From Chitinilyticum aquatile DSM 21506 (GTDB taxonomy: Bacteria > Pseudomonadota > Gammaproteobacteria > Burkholderiales > Chitinibacteraceae), in NCBI RefSeq assembly GCF_000430805.1, contig NZ_KE387260.1, positions 172,385-236,384 of the forward strand: 64,000 nt of DNA, read 5' to 3'. Of the stretch, positions 47,041-57,964 are shown in pieces (position 1 is the first letter of the stretch; every line of letters begins with the position of its first letter). The position numbers and the translations under genes are program-made. The notes below the pieces were generated by a model. That model made no database searches. It had not been told where the DNA came from and was given only the letters and a program-made list of their open reading frames with translations.

Positions 47041-47565
47041 ATGATAAATCGACGATTCGCGCGAACAAATGGCTTTGTACTCATAACCAGCCTGATATTC
47101 CTAGTGGCCATGACGATAGCCGTAGTCTACGCGGTGCGCAGTGCCACCATGCGTGAACGACTAGCCGGCAATGAACGAGTGCGCAGTCAAGCATTTCAAA
47201 TGGCAGAACTGGCAATGACCAGGGCCCAGGGAAGACTGGTCGACGACCCATTGTCCTTTGGTTCGAAACCGGGCTGGGTCAATATAACAACGAATTTGCA
47301 ACCGAGAGAAAACTGGGTTGCAACCAGCACAACAACATGCGCAATCGATGATGCCAATTGCAATGACAAAGAAGGCAGCAATTTAACAAAAACAATCTAC
47401 ATATCAGGCGTAGCAGTACAACCACGCTGGGCCATAAAGGAAATGACGCCCCCGGCAGGCACCAGTACCGACTGTACATTTTACGAAGTTTGGTCGCATG
47501 GAGTGGGCAGCAGCGCTGAGAGTTCTGTCTTATTGCGATCAGTTGTTCGCGCTTGTGATAGCTAG
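47041..47565 (+). CDS. pilX: Type IV minor pilin PilX
   Basis: A 174-residue PilX-family protein. The basic leader ends T-N-G before a hydrophobic helix (F-V-L-I-T-S-L-I-F-L-V-A-M-T). As is usual for PilX and GspK, mature position +5 is not Glu. It continues A-T-M-R-E-R-L-A-G-N-E-R, which is typical of PilX N-termini. It forms part of the PilVWX-PilY1 priming complex. Confidence 0.9.
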   Translation: MINRRFARTNGFVLITSLIFLVAMTIAVVYAVRSATMRERLAGNERVRSQAFQMAELAMTRAQGRLVDDPLSFGSKPGWVNITTNLQPRENWVATSTTTCAIDDANCNDKEGSNLTKTIYISGVAVQPRWAIKEMTPPAGTSTDCTFYEVWSHGVGSSAESSVLLRSVVRACDS

Positions 47566-47580
47566 TCAGGAGACTTCATC

Positions 47581-50500
47581 ATGAATAACCATATCAAATA
47601 CATCAGCCCGACGCTCCTCCTGATTTGCTCGGCTGTAGCGGCAGCACCTCAATACTCGCAAGGCGGCCGGGATCCTTTCCGCCCCCTCTATGTATCGTCC
47701 AATGAGCCGCCACTCAATCTTCTGGTACTCAGCCGCGATCACAAACTGTTCTACGAGGCCTACAACGACGCTTCCGATCTGGATGGCGATGGCATTTATG
47801 ACGTCGGCTACCGCGGCTACATCCTGAAACCGGGTGAATCCACCGCAGCCCCCGGCAAATTCAAGATCGATTATTACGGCTATTTCGACAGCTATAAATG
47901 CTATCGCTACAACAACAGCCGCTTTGAACCGGTGGAGAAAACCAATAACAAGAAATGCCCGAATAACAGTGGTGCCCCCTGGAGTGGAGACTACCTGAAC
48001 TACCTCACCACATCCCGAATGGATGCCATTCGTCGCGTACTGTATGGTGGCAAGCGCTCGACCGATACTGCGACTGATACCATTCTTGAACGAGCCTTCA
48101 TCCCGCAGGATGCTCACTCATGGGGCAAGGAGTATAAGGATGTATCCAACGACGGATATGACATTCAGGACTATACACCACTAGGTATACCAAACAGCGG
48201 CAGGCGGCACCTGTTTGCCAACACCACACTCTGCGCACCGGGTGGCTGCGCCAACAGCTTCAACAACCCGCCGTTGCTTCGCCAGATTATCAACAGCGAC
48301 CGTCGCATCTGGCAGTGGGTCAGTATTGAACGCCCGGTTGCTGGCAGCAAGTATGACAATGGTAATAACGGACCAACCATCAGCAGCATAACTGACTACA
48401 CCGTACGGGTGCAGGCCTGCGTAACAGGTCTGCTGGAAAATGAATGCAAGAAGTATGGCAACACTTACAAGCCTATCGGCCTACTGCAACAGTATGGCGA
48501 TTCTGATGCAATGCGCTTTGGTCTACTCACTGGTAGCTACTCCAACAACCTGCAAGGCGGTGTGCTGCGCAAAAATATTGGCAAGATCGACGATGAAATC
48601 GATCTGAACAATGGCACGTTCAAAACCACGAACGGCATCATCAAAACCATCGACAAGCTGCGGATCCAGGGTTTCCGAGATTCGTTCGAGTATTTTGTCA
48701 GCGGTGGCGCAGATGACGCGTGTAGCTATGGCAATGCCTTTGCACAACAGTTGGCTAATGGAAATTGTAGCGGCTGGGGTAACCCCATAGGCGAAATGAT
48801 GCTAGAGGCCGTGCGCTATTTGTCGGGTGCATCATCACCAACAAGTGCTTTCAAAACGGACACCAAAGGTGCAACACTGGGATTGCCCGAGGTTACGAGC
48901 TGGGCAGACCCATACGGCATCGACTCCGGCACCGGCAAGGCGCGCAACAGCGTGTGCGCCAAGCCTGCCATTACCCTGATTTCGGACATCAATCCGAACT
49001 GGGATGGTGACTACATGGCATCAACCAGCATCAACGGCAAAACCCTCAGCCCGGTCAGCCTGCTTGATGCCCAATGGAGTGCTGAATTTGGCGGAGCACG
49101 ATCGGTAATCATCGGCAGCAATGGATCCACCAGCGATGGAGCACCAACCCCGAAAACCGCCACCACTTTCAGTAATTTACGCGGCCTGCCCGATGAGCCA
49201 GCCAAACTCGGCAGCTACATGACCGCCGCAGTTGCCGAATTTGCCCGCACCAACGACATCAATCCGGCAGGCAGCAGCGGCACGGATGGCGAGAAGCAGC
49301 TTGTTAACACCATGGCGATTGCGCTGGCCTCGCCTCTGCCTTCAATCAAGATTCCGGTCAATGGCAAGATCGTTACAATCATTCCATTCGCCAAGTCGCC
49401 ATCCCAAGGCGGCAGCGGCACAGGAAGCTCGTCGAGTTACCGCCCTGTCAACCAGATTGTCGACTACTACATCGACAATATTTACAACGTTACCGGCTTC
49501 CCCTTCAGCGCCAGCGTTAATGGCGGTCGGCCGCAGTATGTATTCCGCATCAACTTTGAAGATGTCGAATACGGTGGTGACCATGACATGGATGCCATCG
49601 CCCAGTACACCATTACACTGCAGGCCGACAACACCATCAAGGTCGTTGTTGACTCGATTTATGCCGCAGGCGGAATTGATCAGCACATGGGCTATGTGAT
49701 TTCCGGTACAACCAAGGATGGCGTCTACCTAGTCGTGAAAGACCAGGGTGGCCAGGATGTCAAATACTGGATGGATGCCAAACCGGCAGGAACGGGCAAT
49801 CCATCCGGCGATCCCATCAACCCGCAAGGCAACCTGACAGCGCTTTCAGACACCCGCACTTTCAGCCCCAGCAGCACCGGCTCGACCGTCACCGACCTGA
49901 AAACGCCACTCTGGTATGCCGCAAAATACGGCGGCTTTGTTGATGATGAGGCAGAAGGCAATGTCAATCGTGACAAACTGGACAATCTAAGCGAGTGGGA
50001 CAGCGATGGTGATGGCATTCCAGACAATTACTTCCTGGTAACCAATCCACTCAACCTGAAGTCACAACTTGATCGAGCATTCTCTCGCCTGGATGCTGTC
50101 AGTCGCTCCAGCGCACCTGTTGGCAGCTCATCTGGTGGCGGATCGGAAGATACGGAGTTCCGTATTTATCGTACTGCTTATAAAATTGATCAGTGGAGCG
50201 GAAACCTGTCTGCATTGCCTCTCAGCACGAATGACCTAACCTTGGGTGTTCCATACTGGGAGGCCGCAAGCGCAGATAAGTTGCAACCTTGGTCCGGTTT
50301 TGGCGGCACACGCGTCTTGGCAACCTGGAACCCTGGGCCGAGTTCGGATCCATACGCCCGCAAGGGAACAGCTTTCGAGCCTGGCGCAGGTTCGTTCTAC
50401 ATGTCTGCCAGCCAGAAAGATGCGCTGAAAGTCAAGAATTACCCGGCAACTGACACCCGTACAGCGGATCAGGTCATGATTGACCGCATCAACTATATCC

Positions 50501-52377
50501 GTGGTGACAATACCAACGAAGGAACTGGCACGAATAAAATGCGCCGGCGTGAGCAGAGTGGTACGCAGTCCAACTATATCGCCGACATCCTTGATGCCCA
50601 ACCATATAGCGTAGGCCCGGTCCCCGATCCCGATTACTATCAGGATGCGGGTTATAAGGCATTTGCAAATCAGTATAAAGATCGGCTGAATTTTGTTTAC
50701 GCCGGAGCTAATGGCGGTGTATTCCATGCTTTTCTGGACGATGTAACCCCTGGAATCAACCAGCAATGGAACGGAATGGAACGCTTTGGCTATGTTCCCT
50801 CGTTCATTTTTGACAAGCTGCGCAAGCTGGAAGATCCGGCGTACAGCCATGAGTACTATCTGAATGGACGGGCCGCAGTACAGGATGTCAAGACAACCGA
50901 TACCGGCTGGACTGGCAGCGACTGGCATACTTACCTTGTGGCCAGCGCGGGCTTCGGCGGGAAAGGTATTTTTGCCCTCGACATCACGAAGCCAAACGAC
51001 GTGGGCTCTTCCGAAATTCCCAAAGTCACGCGCTGGGAGTATTTCAACAGTACAGATACTAGTCAAGGTGATCCAGAAATGGGCTATCAGCCGGGCAGCC
51101 CACTGCTGACTAAAATGAATGATGGCAAGTGGTATGCCATCACCGGCAATGGATTCCAGGGTATTGAGCCTTCTCCTGCAAGTGGAGTGGCTGTGTTGTA
51201 CTTCTTGCAGGCGACGGGCCCCGGCACGAATGGCTGGGATTCAACGACAGCACGAAAAATCACTATTTCGGCTGCACTGGCTGGCACTGGATTCAATGGC
51301 TTGTCAGCTCCTGTTGCTGCGGACCTTGATGACAATGGCACTGCCGATGTCATCTATGCTGGCGATATGCTGGGTAACCTCTGGAAATTCGACGTGCGGG
51401 ACACCAACCCGGCCAACTGGAAACTAGGCCGTAACAACACGCCTCTTTTCAAGGCGACACGCCCAGATGGAGCACAACCCATCGTGATGCCACCGGCTGT
51501 TTCTTGGGAACGCAAGGCCGAAGCAGGTTTGAGTATTAACAACAAACGCCTCATGGTCTATTTTGGCACAGGCAAGTTTGTTGAAGACTGCGATAAGGCT
51601 GGCTCAAGCTGCACTGGGCAATCGGATACTGCTTCGTTTTATGGCATCGTTGATACCGAAGAGCAATTCAACGGCAGCACCGCCGAGACAGCTACACAAT
51701 CTTCATTCACCACCATCACAAAATCCCAGTTGCTGGAGCAGCGAATCGCCTCTTATGGAAGCGCTGATTTACCCGCACTCACAACGTTGACCGGAAAAAC
51801 TGTTGCGTTGAGCGATGTTGAGAACTTCCGCTGCATACTCCCGCGAAATGCAGGTGGAACTTTTGGCAGCAAATGTACTGACTCAGACTCATTTGTGACG
51901 CCACCTGTCGAATATGGTTGGTACGCTGATTTCCCTCTTTTAGAAGAGCGCCATGTCGGAATGCCCCGGATTGCAGGTGGAACAGTGCTGTTCAACACGC
52001 TGATACCGGAAAACGCAGCAAATAGCGTCTGCGGCTTTACTGCTCGCTCAAGTGTGATGGTTCTGAATCTGGATGACGGAGGTCAGAGCAGACAACGTTT
52101 CCCAATGGCAAACAACTCTGGGGACAAGCTCAGCGGCATCAAAAACGTTGGTCTTCTGAGTACAACCAGTGCACCGAATGGCACCACGACGGTCAAGGGA
52201 AGCAAACCTTCCGGGCTGAATGACGAACGAGGCTTTGGCCGTAATTACAACGGCAAAAAATCACAGTCACCCTGCGAAAAAGCAATTGATGTCGAACCAA
52301 CCGGCAAAGCAAGAGAAATCAATGTGTGTGATTCAAGAGTTGTGATTCCGGTCAACTGGACTGAAATCATTCAATAA
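47581..52377 (+). CDS. pilY1: Pilus-tip adhesin/assembly factor PilY1
   Basis: A 1598-residue secreted protein with an N-terminal signal peptide (cleavage near A-A-A, residue ~22). The N-terminal ~800 residues contain an EF-hand-like loop D-L-D-G-D-G-I-Y-D (66-74) and another, D-S-D-G-D-G-I-P-D, at ~807-815. The C-terminal part is the conserved PilY1 beta-propeller, with the Ca2+ site [15 protein letters not shown] (from 1248) followed by W-K-F-D-V. In pseudomonads this Ca2+ site controls pilus extension and retraction. It is the largest gene in the window, between pilX and pilE. Confidence 0.95.
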   Translation: MNNHIKYISPTLLLICSAVAAAPQYSQGGRDPFRPLYVSSNEPPLNLLVLSRDHKLFYEAYNDASDLDGDGIYDVGYRGYILKPGESTAAPGKFKIDYYGYFDSYKCYRYNNSRFEPVEKTNNKKCPNNSGAPWSGDYLNYLTTSRMDAIRRVLYGGKRSTDTATDTILERAFIPQDAHSWGKEYKDVSNDGYDIQDYTPLGIPNSGRRHLFANTTLCAPGGCANSFNNPPLLRQIINSDRRIWQWVSIERPVAGSKYDNGNNGPTISSITDYTVRVQACVTGLLENECKKYGNTYKPIGLLQQYGDSDAMRFGLLTGSYSNNLQGGVLRKNIGKIDDEIDLNNGTFKTTNGIIKTIDKLRIQGFRDSFEYFVSGGADDACSYGNAFAQQLANGNCSGWGNPIGEMMLEAVRYLSGASSPTSAFKTDTKGATLGLPEVTSWADPYGIDSGTGKARNSVCAKPAITLISDINPNWDGDYMASTSINGKTLSPVSLLDAQWSAEFGGARSVIIGSNGSTSDGAPTPKTATTFSNLRGLPDEPAKLGSYMTAAVAEFARTNDINPAGSSGTDGEKQLVNTMAIALASPLPSIKIPVNGKIVTIIPFAKSPSQGGSGTGSSSSYRPVNQIVDYYIDNIYNVTGFPFSASVNGGRPQYVFRINFEDVEYGGDHDMDAIAQYTITLQADNTIKVVVDSIYAAGGIDQHMGYVISGTTKDGVYLVVKDQGGQDVKYWMDAKPAGTGNPSGDPINPQGNLTALSDTRTFSPSSTGSTVTDLKTPLWYAAKYGGFVDDEAEGNVNRDKLDNLSEWDSDGDGIPDNYFLVTNPLNLKSQLDRAFSRLDAVSRSSAPVGSSSGGGSEDTEFRIYRTAYKIDQWSGNLSALPLSTNDLTLGVPYWEAASADKLQPWSGFGGTRVLATWNPGPSSDPYARKGTAFEPGAGSFYMSASQKDALKVKNYPATDTRTADQVMIDRINYIRGDNTNEGTGTNKMRRREQSGTQSNYIADILDAQPYSVGPVPDPDYYQDAGYKAFANQYKDRLNFVYAGANGGVFHAFLDDVTPGINQQWNGMERFGYVPSFIFDKLRKLEDPAYSHEYYLNGRAAVQDVKTTDTGWTGSDWHTYLVASAGFGGKGIFALDITKPNDVGSSEIPKVTRWEYFNSTDTSQGDPEMGYQPGSPLLTKMNDGKWYAITGNGFQGIEPSPASGVAVLYFLQATGPGTNGWDSTTARKITISAALAGTGFNGLSAPVAADLDDNGTADVIYAGDMLGNLWKFDVRDTNPANWKLGRNNTPLFKATRPDGAQPIVMPPAVSWERKAEAGLSINNKRLMVYFGTGKFVEDCDKAGSSCTGQSDTASFYGIVDTEEQFNGSTAETATQSSFTTITKSQLLEQRIASYGSADLPALTTLTGKTVALSDVENFRCILPRNAGGTFGSKCTDSDSFVTPPVEYGWYADFPLLEERHVGMPRIAGGTVLFNTLIPENAANSVCGFTARSSVMVLNLDDGGQSRQRFPMANNSGDKLSGIKNVGLLSTTSAPNGTTTVKGSKPSGLNDERGFGRNYNGKKSQSPCEKAIDVEPTGKAREINVCDSRVVIPVNWTEIIQ

Positions 52378-52385
52378 GTACCATT

Positions 52386-52411
52386 AAGCCGGCCGGGGCA
52401 CCGGCCGGCTT
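52386..52411. terminator. Strong hairpin between pilY1 and pilE
   Basis: An 11-bp perfect stem AAGCCGGCCGG/CCGGCCGGCTT with a four-base loop, 8 bp after the pilY1 stop. There is no run of T residues after it, so it may act as an RNA-stabilising or attenuating hairpin rather than a full terminator. Confidence 0.6.
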
Positions 52412-52433
52412 ACATTTGACAGGGATAATAATT

Positions 52434-52859
52434 ATGAAAACGTATGCTCAAGGGTTTACATTAATTGAGGTCATGGTCGTGGTTGCCATCATTGGCATTT
52501 TGGCGGGCATTGCCGTCCCCAGTTATATGGAACACGTGAAGAAAACACGCCGAGGCGATGCGCAAAGTGTTCTACTGCAAAACGCTCAGATGCTGGAGCG
52601 CATCTATACGCAAAATAACTCTTACAAACCCAGTGGCACCTGTACGCTTTTCTACGCCGAATCCCCCATTGATGGCGCAACCAAGTTTTACGACATCGCG
52701 GTTGTCAACGGAACCTGCAACGATAACACATTCACTTTGCAAGCAACCCCCAAGGGCCCTCAATCAGGCAATGGGATACTCACTCTCACCCACACTGGAA
52801 TCAAGGGCTGGGACAAGGATGACAATGGATCAATCAGCGATGCGGAGAAAAAGTGGTAA
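52434..52859 (+). CDS. pilE: Type IV pilin PilE/PilA-like subunit
   Basis: A 141-residue pilin. It has a six- to seven-residue leader ending in Gly7, mature N-terminus [24 protein letters not shown] and Glu at +5. Two Cys (in G-T-C-T and G-T-C-N) probably close a disulfide loop. A short Asp-rich [10 protein letters not shown] segment near the C-terminus resembles a Ca2+ loop. It could be the PilE-type minor subunit that ends PilVWXY1 clusters rather than the major pilin. The ATG at 52434 gives a normal leader. Confidence 0.9.
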   Translation: MKTYAQGFTLIEVMVVVAIIGILAGIAVPSYMEHVKKTRRGDAQSVLLQNAQMLERIYTQNNSYKPSGTCTLFYAESPIDGATKFYDIAVVNGTCNDNTFTLQATPKGPQSGNGILTLTHTGIKGWDKDDNGSISDAEKKW

Positions 52860-52891
52860 AAATTTCTCGGGCAAACAAGCATTGCCAAATG

Positions 52892-52915
52892 AAGGGGGCT
52901 TCAAAGCCCCCTTTT
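52892..52915. terminator. Terminator between pilE and ptsI
   Basis: An eight-bp stem AAGGGGGC/GCCCCCTT with loop TTCAAA, followed by a short T-run on the plus strand. It ends directly at the ptsI stop codon of the opposite strand. Confidence 0.85.
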
Positions 52916-54643
52916 CTATTCATTCAGCCGCTGCAGCAAGCCTCTGAGCGTATCGTTATCGGAAACCTTCAGCATCTCTGCAACAACTGCCTCCTGATCT
53001 TTCAGGCTGACATCCAGCAAGCGCTGTTTCACTTTCAGCAACTGGATGGGCAGCATGGAAAAACGGCGCAAGCCCAAGCCAAGCAACAACCTCGTCAGCT
53101 GAGGATCCCCGGCCATTTCGCCGCACATCGACACCGGCTTGCCAAGGCGATCAGCCGTTTCGATGATGTGCCTAAGCAACTGCAACACCGCAGGGTGCAG
53201 CGGGTCGTAGAGATGGGAAACCGCATCATCATTGCGGTCAACCGCCAGCGAATACTGGATGAGGTCATTTGTGCCGATGGAAATGAAATCGACATGTTCA
53301 AGGAAATGCGCCACAGCAATCGCGGCAGCAGGGACTTCAATCATTCCGCCAAGTTCGATGTCCTGATCGAAAGGAATGCCTTCTTCGCGCAACTGGGCCT
53401 TCACCTCGTCCAGATGTCGCCGGGTCTGCTTCACTTCGGCAACATGGGACAGCATGGGCAGCAACAGCTTGATTTTGCCATGGGCCGATGCGCGCAATAA
53501 TGCCCGCAGCTGAGTACGGAACATCTGGGGCTCGGCCATGCACAGGCGGATCCCGGTCAGCCCCAGTGCGGGGTTGGGCGAGTCACTTTCTTCCTGCCAT
53601 TTCGGAATCTTGTCCTTGCCAAGATCGACGGTGCGGATGATGACTGGCTGCCCCTGCATGGCCTCGGCCACCGCACGGTAGGCTTCGTACTGTTCTTCTT
53701 CGGTCGGCAGGTCTTCTTCACGCAGAAAAAGAAATTCCGAGCGGAAGAGACCGATTCCGCTCGCGCCATTTTCAATCGAAAGCGCACAATCTTCCGGGAG
53801 TTCGATGTTGGCAAACAGCTCGACTTCAACCCCATCAGCCGTCACCGGCTTGCGGGTGCGGATATCCTGCAGGGCTTTTTGCTTCGCCTGCCACTCCAGC
53901 TGGCGAACACGGTACTCGGCGAGAATGGATTCATCGGGATCGACGATCACCACTCCGTTGATCCCGTCGACAATGATCAGCTCGTCTTCATCAATCAGCT
54001 CACGGGCGTGGCGCAGAGCCAGTACCGAAGGCAAATCAAGGCTACGGGCCAGTATTGCAGTATGCGAAGTCGGGCCGCCGACATCGGTAATGAACGCCAG
54101 GTACTCGGTGTCCTTGAAGAGCACCATGTCGGCCGGGCTGAGGTCATGGGCGACCAGGATGGCATCTTCGCCGGCAGAGACAGGGGTATGGGCCGACGCG
54201 TCATAGCCAGCCAGCGTTTTGAAAATTCGTTGTGCAACCTGCTCGACATCCGATCGGCGCTCGCGCAGGTATTCTTCCTCGATTTCGTCGAATTGCGCGA
54301 GCAGGATTTCCAGCTGCTGGCTCAGCGCCCATTCCGCATTGCAACGCTGGACCTCGATGATTTGCCGGGGCTCGCGCGACAGGGTGTGATCATTCAGCAG
54401 CATGATATGGAGCGACAGAAATGCACCGAGTTCGGCCGGCGCATTTTCGGGAATACTGCCCCAGAGCGTTTCCAGTTCCTTGCGGGTAGTGCGAATTGCT
54501 TCGTCGAAACGCGCCTGCTCCTGCGGAATTTCTTCCGGCTGCAGCTGATAGTGGGCAATTTCGATGTCGGCATGGCTCACCAGATGTGCTCGCCCGATCG
54601 CGATGCCGCCCCCGATGCCGATACCATGCAAGGTAATGCTCAT
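52916..54643 (-). CDS. ptsI: PTS enzyme I (phosphoenolpyruvate--protein phosphotransferase)
   Basis: A 575-residue Enzyme I. The swivelling domain carries the active histidine in G-G-P-T-S-H-T-A-I-L-A-R. The PEP-binding domain has S-E-F-L-F-L, the G-T-N-D-L-I-Q-Y strand and catalytic Cys in M-C-G-E-M-A-G. It takes phosphate from PEP and passes it to HPr. The ATG at 54643 gives the usual length. It is the last gene of an EIIA-HPr-EI operon. Confidence 0.97.
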   Translation of the reverse strand: MSITLHGIGIGGGIAIGRAHLVSHADIEIAHYQLQPEEIPQEQARFDEAIRTTRKELETLWGSIPENAPAELGAFLSLHIMLLNDHTLSREPRQIIEVQRCNAEWALSQQLEILLAQFDEIEEEYLRERRSDVEQVAQRIFKTLAGYDASAHTPVSAGEDAILVAHDLSPADMVLFKDTEYLAFITDVGGPTSHTAILARSLDLPSVLALRHARELIDEDELIIVDGINGVVIVDPDESILAEYRVRQLEWQAKQKALQDIRTRKPVTADGVEVELFANIELPEDCALSIENGASGIGLFRSEFLFLREEDLPTEEEQYEAYRAVAEAMQGQPVIIRTVDLGKDKIPKWQEESDSPNPALGLTGIRLCMAEPQMFRTQLRALLRASAHGKIKLLLPMLSHVAEVKQTRRHLDEVKAQLREEGIPFDQDIELGGMIEVPAAAIAVAHFLEHVDFISIGTNDLIQYSLAVDRNDDAVSHLYDPLHPAVLQLLRHIIETADRLGKPVSMCGEMAGDPQLTRLLLGLGLRRFSMLPIQLLKVKQRLLDVSLKDQEAVVAEMLKVSDNDTLRGLLQRLNE

Positions 54644-54710
54644 ACCCTCTCCTCCTGCGCACTGTGCATGCCGGGTTGTCCCGATCTTTACACGTTTTCC
54701 GTTACAGCAA

Positions 54711-54983
54711 TCACTCGCCTTCACCAAAGCGGTCAGCGACCAGCCCGGTCAGCGCCAGCAAGGCATCGGCTTCATCCGGGCCATTGAATGTTTCGATAAG
54801 AATGCGGCTACCCTTGCCGGCGGCCAGCATCATCACGCCCATGATCGATTTTGCATTCACGCGCTTCTGGTTGCGGCTGATCCAGACTTCACACTGAAAC
54901 TGGCTCGCCAGCTGGGTGAATTTGCTTGATGCACGGGCATGCAGCCCCAGCTTGTTGATGATTTCGACTTCCTGTTGCGGCAT
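54711..54983 (-). CDS. ptsH: PTS phosphocarrier protein HPr
   Basis: A 90-residue HPr with His15 (L-G-L-H-A-R-A-S) phosphorylated by Enzyme I. It also has Ser46 in the K-S-I-M-G-V-M-M context recognised by HPr kinase, indicating regulatory use. It starts 18 bp after the upstream EIIA stop. Confidence 0.97.
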   Translation of the reverse strand: MPQQEVEIINKLGLHARASSKFTQLASQFQCEVWISRNQKRVNAKSIMGVMMLAAGKGSRILIETFNGPDEADALLALTGLVADRFGEGE

Positions 54984-55001
54984 TGCTTGTTTCCTGTCTG
55001 C

Positions 55002-55403
55002 TTATTCCTGCGGGCTGGGCGGCAGCATGTAGAGCACGCCTTCCAGGCCACCAGTCAGAGCCTTGCTGACCACGATCTCGATGGGTTGATGCCCGTAAGT
55101 AAGGGCTCGCACCAGCATCGGAAGATTAACCCCTGCCACGGACTCGATGCGGCCGGGAACTATCAGCCGGTTCGCCACATTGGAGGGCGTGCCGCCGAAG
55201 ATATCGGTCAGCAGCAGGACGCCACTGCCATCATCCAGCTCGGCGATCAATTCCCGGGCGCGGCGCACGACTTCATCCGGGTCGTCAGCCTTGCTGACAG
55301 CCAGTTGTCTTAACTGAGGCAATGGGCGTCCCATGATGTGCTGGGCACAGGTAATCAGAGCCTCCCCCAGCGCATAATGCGTAACGATGATAATGCCGAC
55401 CAT
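55002..55403 (-). CDS. PTS mannose-type EIIA domain protein
   Basis: A 133-residue EIIA of the mannose/fructose/sorbose family with the phosphorylatable His9 (I-V-T-H-Y-A-L-G) and the L-L-T-D-I-F-G-G-T-P-S-N motif. No EIIB, EIIC or EIID sugar-transport components are nearby. This suggests a regulatory phosphorelay rather than sugar uptake, as known for many betaproteobacteria. It is the first gene of the EIIA-ptsH-ptsI run. Confidence 0.93.
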   Translation of the reverse strand: MVGIIIVTHYALGEALITCAQHIMGRPLPQLRQLAVSKADDPDEVVRRARELIAELDDGSGVLLLTDIFGGTPSNVANRLIVPGRIESVAGVNLPMLVRALTYGHQPIEIVVSKALTGGLEGVLYMLPPSPQE

Positions 55404-55516
55404 TCACTTCCCTTCTGGCGTAAGCCTATTGTTATCAATCATATCGTTAATACACACGCCAGTAATGACAATCCACAAGACCCGACGTGGAAAATACACA
55501 CAACCAGACGCCACAG

Positions 55517-56563
55517 TCACTTCAAAAGATAGACACGATCAGGTGCAATCAGCCACTTTATTCGCTGCTGCATGCTGGCTGACAAAAAAACAGCACCATC
55601 CACATCCATCAGCACAATGTCTTTCACGCCGAAGCGCCCGGCATAGCGCATGGCAGACTCGCGCCCGGCGATAAACAGCGGCTTGCCGGCAACATCCGAC
55701 ACCGTTCCGGCTTGCGGTGAGGGCGGCGCAATGACCGTCACTGCGGCCAGCTGACGTGCAGGTTCGCCGCTGCGCGGATCGATCAGATGAGAATAACGCT
55801 TGCCATCCTGCTCGAAAAACCGCTGGTAATCACCGGAAGTACCAATGGCTTCACCGTCACCCAGCGCGATGCTGGCCATTGCGCCGGGCTGGCGAGGGTG
55901 CTGGATGCCGACCAGCCATGACTCGTCACCTTTTTTCCCCAGCGCCAGCACATTGCCGCCGATATTGATCAGTGCATTCTTGACGCCATGCGTCCGCAAA
56001 TAGGACGACGCCAAATCAAGCGCCCAGCCTTTCGCAAAACCGCCCAGATCAAGCGCAACCTCCCGGTTGCGGCTTCCCACCTGCAAATCATCAAAAGTCA
56101 GGTCGTCCATGGATGGCCTGGCCGCCACCAGCCTGGCGAGCTGGGCAGGGTCCGGGCGTACCGGTGCAAAATTGTCGCGGTGAAAACCCCAAGCCTCAAC
56201 CAGGTGCCCGACCGCCGGATTGAACAATTGATCACTACGGCCCGCCATATCCTGCGCGCGCTTGAGCATGTCCAGCAATTCGGCATCTACCGTATAGACC
56301 TGGCCCTGCGCCAGCGCCGCGTTCAGCCTGGTAATCTCGGAAGGCTGCCAGGCATGCAGTTTGGCGTGCAGCCGATCCAGTTCAGCCAGCACTGCGGCGG
56401 CATGCCGGCTGGCTTCCGCTTTCGGCATGCCATAAATGCTGATCTGCACGCGGGTGCCGAAGACATAACTTTCCTGCTGGTAAAGCTCGGGCCCGCCGCA
56501 CCCCGCCAGCAGCAGCGCCAGCCCCAGCAGCAGGCCTTGCCAGAGAAGCGCACTCAGGCGCAT
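55517..56563 (-). CDS. apbE: FAD:protein FMN transferase (ApbE lipoprotein)
   Basis: A 348-residue lipoprotein with lipobox L-L-A-G-C (Cys22). The ApbE domain starts F-G-T-R-V-Q-I. It carries [21 protein letters not shown], the S-G-D-Y-Q-R strand and H-L-I-D-P-R-S-G. It covalently attaches FMN to Thr of target proteins such as Na+-NQR or Rnf subunits, which are not in this window. Its start overlaps the gshB end by 10 bp. Confidence 0.95.
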   Translation of the reverse strand: MRLSALLWQGLLLGLALLLAGCGGPELYQQESYVFGTRVQISIYGMPKAEASRHAAAVLAELDRLHAKLHAWQPSEITRLNAALAQGQVYTVDAELLDMLKRAQDMAGRSDQLFNPAVGHLVEAWGFHRDNFAPVRPDPAQLARLVAARPSMDDLTFDDLQVGSRNREVALDLGGFAKGWALDLASSYLRTHGVKNALINIGGNVLALGKKGDESWLVGIQHPRQPGAMASIALGDGEAIGTSGDYQRFFEQDGKRYSHLIDPRSGEPARQLAAVTVIAPPSPQAGTVSDVAGKPLFIAGRESAMRYAGRFGVKDIVLMDVDGAVFLSASMQQRIKWLIAPDRVYLLK

Positions 56564-57501
56564 CGGGCTTCCAGCGCGTCGACAAACAGGCCGGCAACAT
56601 TGATGCCGGATTGCGCGCTGATTTCCTGAAAGCACGTCGGGCTGGTGACATTCACCTCGGTGAGATGCTCGCCAATGATGTCGAGGCCAACCAGCAGCAG
56701 CCCTTGTGCCGCCAGTTGCGGGCCCAGAGCCTCGGCGATTTCGCGATCTCGCGCGGAGAGAGGCCGGGCGACGCCGGTACCGCCGGCAGCCAGATTGCCG
56801 CGCGTTTCGCCGGCTTGCGGGATGCGCGCGAGGCACCAGTCCACCGGCTTGCCATCGATCAGCAGCACGCGCTTGTCGCCATCCTTGATGGCCGGCAGAT
56901 AGCGCTGCGCCATGATCGTGCGGCGGCCGTTATCGCTCAGTGTTTCCAGAATGCTGCCGAGATTCGGGTCGGTGGGGGTCACCCGGAAAATCCCCGTGCC
57001 GCCCATGCCGTCGAGCGGCTTGACGATCACGTCGCCCTGCTCGCGCACAAAGTCGCGGATCTGTTCTATTGCCTGGCTGACCAGTGTTGGCGCAATGAAT
57101 TCGGGGAAACGCAGGATGGCGAGTTTCTCGTTGAAATCGCGCAGCGCCTGGCCGCGGTTGAAGACTCTCGCCCCCTGCATCTCGGCCAGCGTAAACAGCT
57201 GCGTCGCATAGTAATACTGCTGATCGAATGGCGGGTCGGTGCGCATGATCACCGCATCGACATCGCGCAGCGCCAGCGGCTGCGCTGCGCCGGATGCAAA
57301 CCAGTGCTTGTATTCCTGCGTGACCGTGAAGGTCAGCGCATGAGCCTGTGCCAGCACCACGCCGTCACGCAGCGACAATTCCCGCGCTTCGCAGGTAAAC
57401 AGCTCATGGCCGCGCGCGGCGGCTTCCCGCAGCATCGCGTACGTGGAGTCCTTGTGTATCTTGAAACCGGCCAGCGGGTCGGCGACCACCAGAATGCGCA
57501 T
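56554..57501 (-). CDS. gshB: Glutathione synthetase
   Basis: A 315-residue ATP-grasp ligase joining gamma-glutamylcysteine and glycine. It begins [10 protein letters not shown] and contains [25 protein letters not shown] (ATP-grasp) and the C-terminal E-V-N-V-T-S-P-T. It follows gshA and sugE on the same strand, with a dyad element in the 130-bp gap upstream. Confidence 0.97.
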   Translation of the reverse strand: MRILVVADPLAGFKIHKDSTYAMLREAAARGHELFTCEARELSLRDGVVLAQAHALTFTVTQEYKHWFASGAAQPLALRDVDAVIMRTDPPFDQQYYYATQLFTLAEMQGARVFNRGQALRDFNEKLAILRFPEFIAPTLVSQAIEQIRDFVREQGDVIVKPLDGMGGTGIFRVTPTDPNLGSILETLSDNGRRTIMAQRYLPAIKDGDKRVLLIDGKPVDWCLARIPQAGETRGNLAAGGTGVARPLSARDREIAEALGPQLAAQGLLLVGLDIIGEHLTEVNVTSPTCFQEISAQSGINVAGLFVDALEARCA

Positions 57502-57573
57502 GATGCGGTCCTTTTCAAATGCTGCGGGTGCTCCCTCGCACCAACGCGCGGGCGACAAGCCACAAAAATAACA

Positions 57574-57622
57574 AGGTATATGCCCGAAGCCATCTCATTT
57601 AAACGACTAAGCAGCAATACCC
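57574..57622. repeat. 49-bp dyad element, copy I
   Basis: Arms AGGTATA and AATACCC are kept, with AGCC at 15-18; the inner right arm is GACT instead of GGCT. It lies between sugE and gshB, both read leftward. Confidence 0.82.
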
Positions 57623-57631
57623 AAACACGTA

Positions 57632-57964
57632 TTACCCGGCAATTTTCAGCAAGACCACGCCAGCGACAATCAGCGCCGCACCGGCCATGCGGCCGGCCGT
57701 GGCGGCGTCACCAAAGCACAGCACGCCGATCGCAAACGTGCCTGCCGCACCGATGCCGGTCCAGACCGCATACGCGATGCCGATCGGAATCTGGCGCTGC
57801 GCCAGCCACAGCAGTACACCACTCAGCCCCATGCAGATGATGGCGACCGTAATCCATAGCAGTTTGTTGCCTGTCGTCTGCGAGAGCTTGAAGCCCAGCG
57901 GCCAGCCGATTTCAAACACGGCCGCCGCCAGCAAAGCCAGCCACGCCTGCAGCGTCACACTCAC
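57632..57964 (-). CDS. SMR-family exporter, SugE/Gdx type
   Basis: A 110-residue inner-membrane protein with four hydrophobic helices. The essential Glu in helix 1 appears in F-E-I-G-W-P-L-G-F-K, and helix 3 carries A-Y-A-V-W-T-G-I-G-A, both typical of the SugE (guanidinium exporter Gdx) branch rather than the drug-exporting EmrE branch. It overlaps the end of gshA by 4 bp, so the two are translationally coupled. No guanidine riboswitch was recognised. Confidence 0.9.
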   Translation of the reverse strand: MSVTLQAWLALLAAAVFEIGWPLGFKLSQTTGNKLLWITVAIICMGLSGVLLWLAQRQIPIGIAYAVWTGIGAAGTFAIGVLCFGDAATAGRMAGAALIVAGVVLLKIAG

